DNA from: CALMRE01 sp964412895
GTDB lineage: Bacteria > UBP6 > UBA1177 > JAKLFG01
Length of the DNA stretch: 8,160 nt
Direction: 5' to 3'
Assembly: GCA_964412895.1 (NCBI GenBank)
Contig: CAYPQK010000115.1
Location: 1 to 8,160, forward strand
Part shown: piece after piece, positions 5,391 through 8,160 of the stretch
How positions within the stretch are numbered: position 1 is the stretch's first letter
How the letters are laid out: every line of letters starts with the position of its first letter
Notes under the pieces: generated by a model
What the model was told of the DNA's origin: nothing
The model's database searches: none
What the model saw: only the letters and a program-made list of their open reading frames with translations
Translations under genes and position numbers: made by a program

Positions 5391-8160
5391 ATGAGTCGAT
5401 TATTGCTGTTCGGTGCGTTGTTCGTAGCGCTCTTTCTTGTCGCCTGTGGCGAGCAGGAAGGGACGCCGGTAAGTTCTTCTCCGGCTAACGGAGTGATGGG
5501 AACTGCCGTCCTTCCCGACGGTCCGGATGATTTCCCGTTTTCGGAGGGCGGGAGCGTGATCGAAATGTTGAGTTTGCCCGAATGGAAAACGCGGGCGGGC
5601 GAGACGGCGTACACCTTTACCAACTGCGCTCAGACCGGACGAACCGGTCCGACGCAGGGACAGTGTGACACCGCCTATGCCGCGACAAACCTCGCGGGTG
5701 CGGTCACCATCAACACGCAGGGCATTCAGGAATGGACCGTCCCGGCGACGGGAAATTACCGGATCGAGGCCTATGGCGCGCAAGGTGGAGGGATAAATTC
5801 TTTTGGTCTGGGCGCTACAATTAAAGGCGAGTTTTCCCTGAATGCAGGTGATGTCATAAAGGTTCTCGTCGGACAACAGGGTGGATCAAATGACAGCGAT
5901 CATGGTAGCGGCGGCGGCGGCACTTTTGTAATAAAGTCGCCGTACAACACAAACGCGAGTATTTTAGCTATTGCCGGAGGAGGAGGAGGAAGAGGCGTTT
6001 CCGGAGATGCCAGCTATGCTAATGGATGGGTAAACACTCAAGGGCAAAGTCCGGCTGACGGCGGACCCGGCGGAACCAACGGCGGCGGCGGTGCTGCCGC
6101 CAGCGGCACCGTTGGCGGGACGGAAACCACGCCGGGAGGAGATTCGGATGGTAGTACATGGGCCAGCGGCGGCGGCGGATTTTTTACTAATGGGGGAAAA
6201 TATTCTTCAGGAGCATTAACGGGCGGCTACTCTTTCATAAATGGAGGAATAGGTGGGCAGCCCGGAAGTGGGGCAAATTTTGATGGTGGTTTTGGCGGCG
6301 GCGGCGGCGCCGGAGACAGAGGTGCCGGCGGTGGCGGCTATTCGGGGGGGGGCGGAGCGACCAACAACACATACTCCGGCGGCGGCGGCGGTTCATATAA
6401 CAACGGAACCAATCAGAATAACACTGCGGGTGCGCGGAGTGGGCACGGGCAAGTCATCATCACGCAATTGTGTACCCCGACGCCCGATCCGACCAATGTG
6501 AGCGCGACGCCCGATACAATCGTTAACGGCGATACCTCGGACCTGAACGCGACGGCGGCGGGCGCGACGATATCGTGGTACACGGATGCGATTGGAGGTG
6601 TGGCGATAGGGACGAGCGCCAGCGGCGTTGACTACCCAGTCTCTCCGGCCGCGACGACCACCTACTACGCCGAGGCGAAACTTCCTGATGTGACCACACC
6701 ATCGGATGTTACTTTCGCTTACACCGGTGCGGTTCAAACATGGACCGTCCCGGCGGGCATCACCAGTATCGATATCGAAACATGGGGAGCATCCGGTTGG
6801 AGTGGCACTTATACCGGAGGAAACGGCGGTTACGCGAAAGGGACACTGGCGGTAACTCCCGGACAGGTACTCAATATTTATGTTGGTGGGCAAGGTACCG
6901 TTGCCAGTGTTGCCAATACACCGATGGGTGGTGGTTGGAACGGTGGAGGTAATGGTCAAAGCAATTATACAAGCGATCCTAATAGTGCCGGTGGTGGGGG
7001 TGGTGCATCCGATGTTCGCGTCGGTGGTACGGCATTGACCGACCGTGTAATCGTTGCCGGTGGCGGCGGCGGAGCAACCGACAATGGCGATTGTTGGGGC
7101 GGCGACGGCGGTGGCACTACCGGAGCAACGGGCGGAGGATCGCTTACACCCGGGACAGGAGGTACACAGACCGCAGGAGGTACGACCGACGGGGCCTTGG
7201 GTCAAGGTGGTAACGCGACCGTCGCTATGACACCGTGGAATGGCGGCGGCGGCGGTGGCTATTACGGCGGCGGCACATCTACCGCGCATGGTCCCGGCGG
7301 CGGCGGATCGTCGTATATCGGCGGAGTGACCACCGGTACGACGACGGCCGGGCTTCGTTCAGGTAACGGCCAGATCAAGATATCATACGCCGAAAGCACG
7401 ACCACCTACTGTCCCAGCAACCGCGTGGCGGTAACGGTGACGGTGAAAGCGGCCGATGGCGCCGTTTGTACGGGTGACGGAGATTGCTACAACGGCCACT
7501 GTGTCGACAGCGTCTGCTGTGGTGTGGCCTCGTGCGACGACAGCAATGTCTGCACCGTCGATTCCTGCGCGGTAAGCGGTAATGGTACCTGTACCAATAT
7601 AGCGGGGAACGCCGGGACCGAATGCCGCGCCTCGGGAGGGGCTTGCGATGTGGCGGAACAGTGCAACGGCACCGACACAGCATGTCCGACCGACGCGAAA
7701 CTGACGAGCGTCTGTCGTCCCTCTACCGGCACCTGTGATGGCGCCGAAAGCTGTAACGGCACCGACAATACCTGTCCGACCGACACCAACTACGCCGATG
7801 CCGACACCGAATGCCGTGCGGCGGTAGGCGTCTGTGACGCGGCCGAAAAATGTACCGGCACGAGCAACGAATGCCCGGTAGTCGATGCCAAGCTCACGAG
7901 CGTCTGTCGTCCCTCTACCGGCACCTGTGATGGCGCCGAAAGCTGTAACGGCACCGACAACACCTGTCCGGCCGATACCAACTATGTTGCCTCGACAGTG
8001 GTATGCCGTGATGCGGCGGGTGCTTGCGATGCCGCGGAGAACTGTACCGGACTGAGCAACGAATGCCCGGTGATCGACGCCAAGCTGACCAGCGTCTGCC
8101 GTCCTTCTACCGGCACCTGTGATGGCGCCGAAAGCTGTAACGGCACCGACAATACCTGTC
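5391..8160 (+). CDS. Large mosaic surface lipoprotein (glycine-rich ALK-like domains, Ig-like domain, Cys-rich repeats), 3' end beyond window
   Basis: The frame is open for 923 codons to the window edge. ATG 5391 follows AGGAGG by five bases. Residues 1-19 form a lipoprotein signal with lipobox LVAC (C19 lipidated; G20 does not suggest inner-membrane retention). After a linker, residues ~74-358 form a glycine-rich domain resembling that of ALK/LTK receptors: TGPTQGQC (85-92), GIQEWTVPATGNYRIEAYGA (111-130), VLVGQQGG (158-165), then poly-Gly clusters. Residues ~361-430 begin an Ig-like domain (ISWYTD, TTTYYAEA). A second glycine-rich domain (~441-667; VQTWTVPAG, WGASG) follows, then the apparent last Ig strand (CPSNRVAVTVTV). 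From C693 a Cys-rich segment (GHCVDSVCC, CDDSNVCTVDSC) leads into CX6CX5CX6C modules from C745 on. No enzyme domain is visible. Adhesion or matrix function is inferred. Confidence 0.9.
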   Translation, partial: MSRLLLFGALFVALFLVACGEQEGTPVSSSPANGVMGTAVLPDGPDDFPFSEGGSVIEMLSLPEWKTRAGETAYTFTNCAQTGRTGPTQGQCDTAYAATNLAGAVTINTQGIQEWTVPATGNYRIEAYGAQGGGINSFGLGATIKGEFSLNAGDVIKVLVGQQGGSNDSDHGSGGGGTFVIKSPYNTNASILAIAGGGGGRGVSGDASYANGWVNTQGQSPADGGPGGTNGGGGAAASGTVGGTETTPGGDSDGSTWASGGGGFFTNGGKYSSGALTGGYSFINGGIGGQPGSGANFDGGFGGGGGAGDRGAGGGGYSGGGGATNNTYSGGGGGSYNNGTNQNNTAGARSGHGQVIITQLCTPTPDPTNVSATPDTIVNGDTSDLNATAAGATISWYTDAIGGVAIGTSASGVDYPVSPAATTTYYAEAKLPDVTTPSDVTFAYTGAVQTWTVPAGITSIDIETWGASGWSGTYTGGNGGYAKGTLAVTPGQVLNIYVGGQGTVASVANTPMGGGWNGGGNGQSNYTSDPNSAGGGGGASDVRVGGTALTDRVIVAGGGGGATDNGDCWGGDGGGTTGATGGGSLTPGTGGTQTAGGTTDGALGQGGNATVAMTPWNGGGGGGYYGGGTSTAHGPGGGGSSYIGGVTTGTTTAGLRSGNGQIKISYAESTTTYCPSNRVAVTVTVKAADGAVCTGDGDCYNGHCVDSVCCGVASCDDSNVCTVDSCAVSGNGTCTNIAGNAGTECRASGGACDVAEQCNGTDTACPTDAKLTSVCRPSTGTCDGAESCNGTDNTCPTDTNYADADTECRAAVGVCDAAEKCTGTSNECPVVDAKLTSVCRPSTGTCDGAESCNGTDNTCPADTNYVASTVVCRDAAGACDAAENCTGLSNECPVIDAKLTSVCRPSTGTCDGAESCNGTDNTC
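7620..8160 (+). repeat. Tandem CX6CX5CX6C modules with 192-bp super-repeat
   Basis: Six modules start at C745, C775, C808, C839, C872 and C903 of the lipoprotein; the array continues past the window. Two alternating module types make a 64-residue, 192-bp unit: CRPSTGTCDGAESCNGTDN-type modules begin in units at 7701, 7893 and 8085. Over the 76 bases visible in all three, copies differ at only 2, 3 and 5 positions pairwise, all synonymous, with a 47-base identical core (7722-7768 in the first copy). The other module type is more diverged. The pattern CR-x5-CD-x2-E-x-C-x-G-x4-CP is like the disintegrin loop of ADAM proteins and like repeats common in myxobacterial surface proteins. Confidence 0.85.

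Noticed and set aside
6393..7981. Minus-strand open frames opposite the lipoprotein gene, including repetitive ones at 7487-7981
   Set aside because: They mirror the glycine codons and the Cys repeats; the repetition is inherited from the sense-strand array and no ribosome sites or domains support them.
7701..8160. CRISPR array
   Set aside because: The period is 192 bp, the units are in frame with a real protein, and the inter-unit sequence is homologous between units rather than unique spacers.

Overview
The window comes from a GC-rich bacterial chromosome with tightly packed genes and clear Shine-Dalgarno sites. A lipobox protein and a Sec-exported flavodoxin suggest a diderm (Gram-negative) cell. 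The cysteine-repeat style of the last gene is common in Myxococcota and other former Deltaproteobacteria, as well as in many uncultivated phyla. The CBM9-like protein resembles forms common in Bacteroidota. I cannot name the phylum from this window.

Layout. (1) Plus strand, 1-1171: the tail of an unidentified protein with a possible PilZ-like end, followed 10 nt later by gluQ, the tRNA(Asp)-queuosine glutamylating enzyme. (2) Minus strand, 3438 down to 1161: a compact three-gene operon of a PAS/HD-GYP c-di-GMP phosphodiesterase-like protein, a CBM9-like protein translationally coupled to it (TGATG overlap), and a CinA C-terminal-domain (PncC-type) protein with an unusual N-terminal membrane anchor. 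A promoter with a perfect -10 box lies just upstream. The operon meets gluQ tail to tail with an 11-bp overlap. (3) Minus strand, 3507-4433: a ten-helix EamA/DMT transporter with its own sigma70-type promoter. (4) Minus strand, 4504-5127: a flavodoxin with a signal peptide and a second, internal, very strong start site, driven by a near-consensus promoter. (5) An intergenic region of 263 bp (5128-5390) with that promoter, a perfect 7-bp-arm palindrome and helically phased A-tracts. (6) Plus strand, 5391 to the window edge: at least 923 residues of a large surface lipoprotein.

The most notable item is this last protein. Its order is: lipobox; a glycine-rich domain resembling that of the animal ALK/LTK receptors; an Ig-like domain apparently split by a second glycine-rich domain; a short Cys-rich segment; then a tandem array of CX6CX5CX6C modules resembling the disintegrin loop. 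The array forms an exact 192-bp (64-residue) super-repeat whose copies are nearly identical in DNA, and it runs off the window. It looks like a surface adhesin or matrix protein. The remaining genes are mostly housekeeping or signalling, and I see no sign that they form one system with the lipoprotein.
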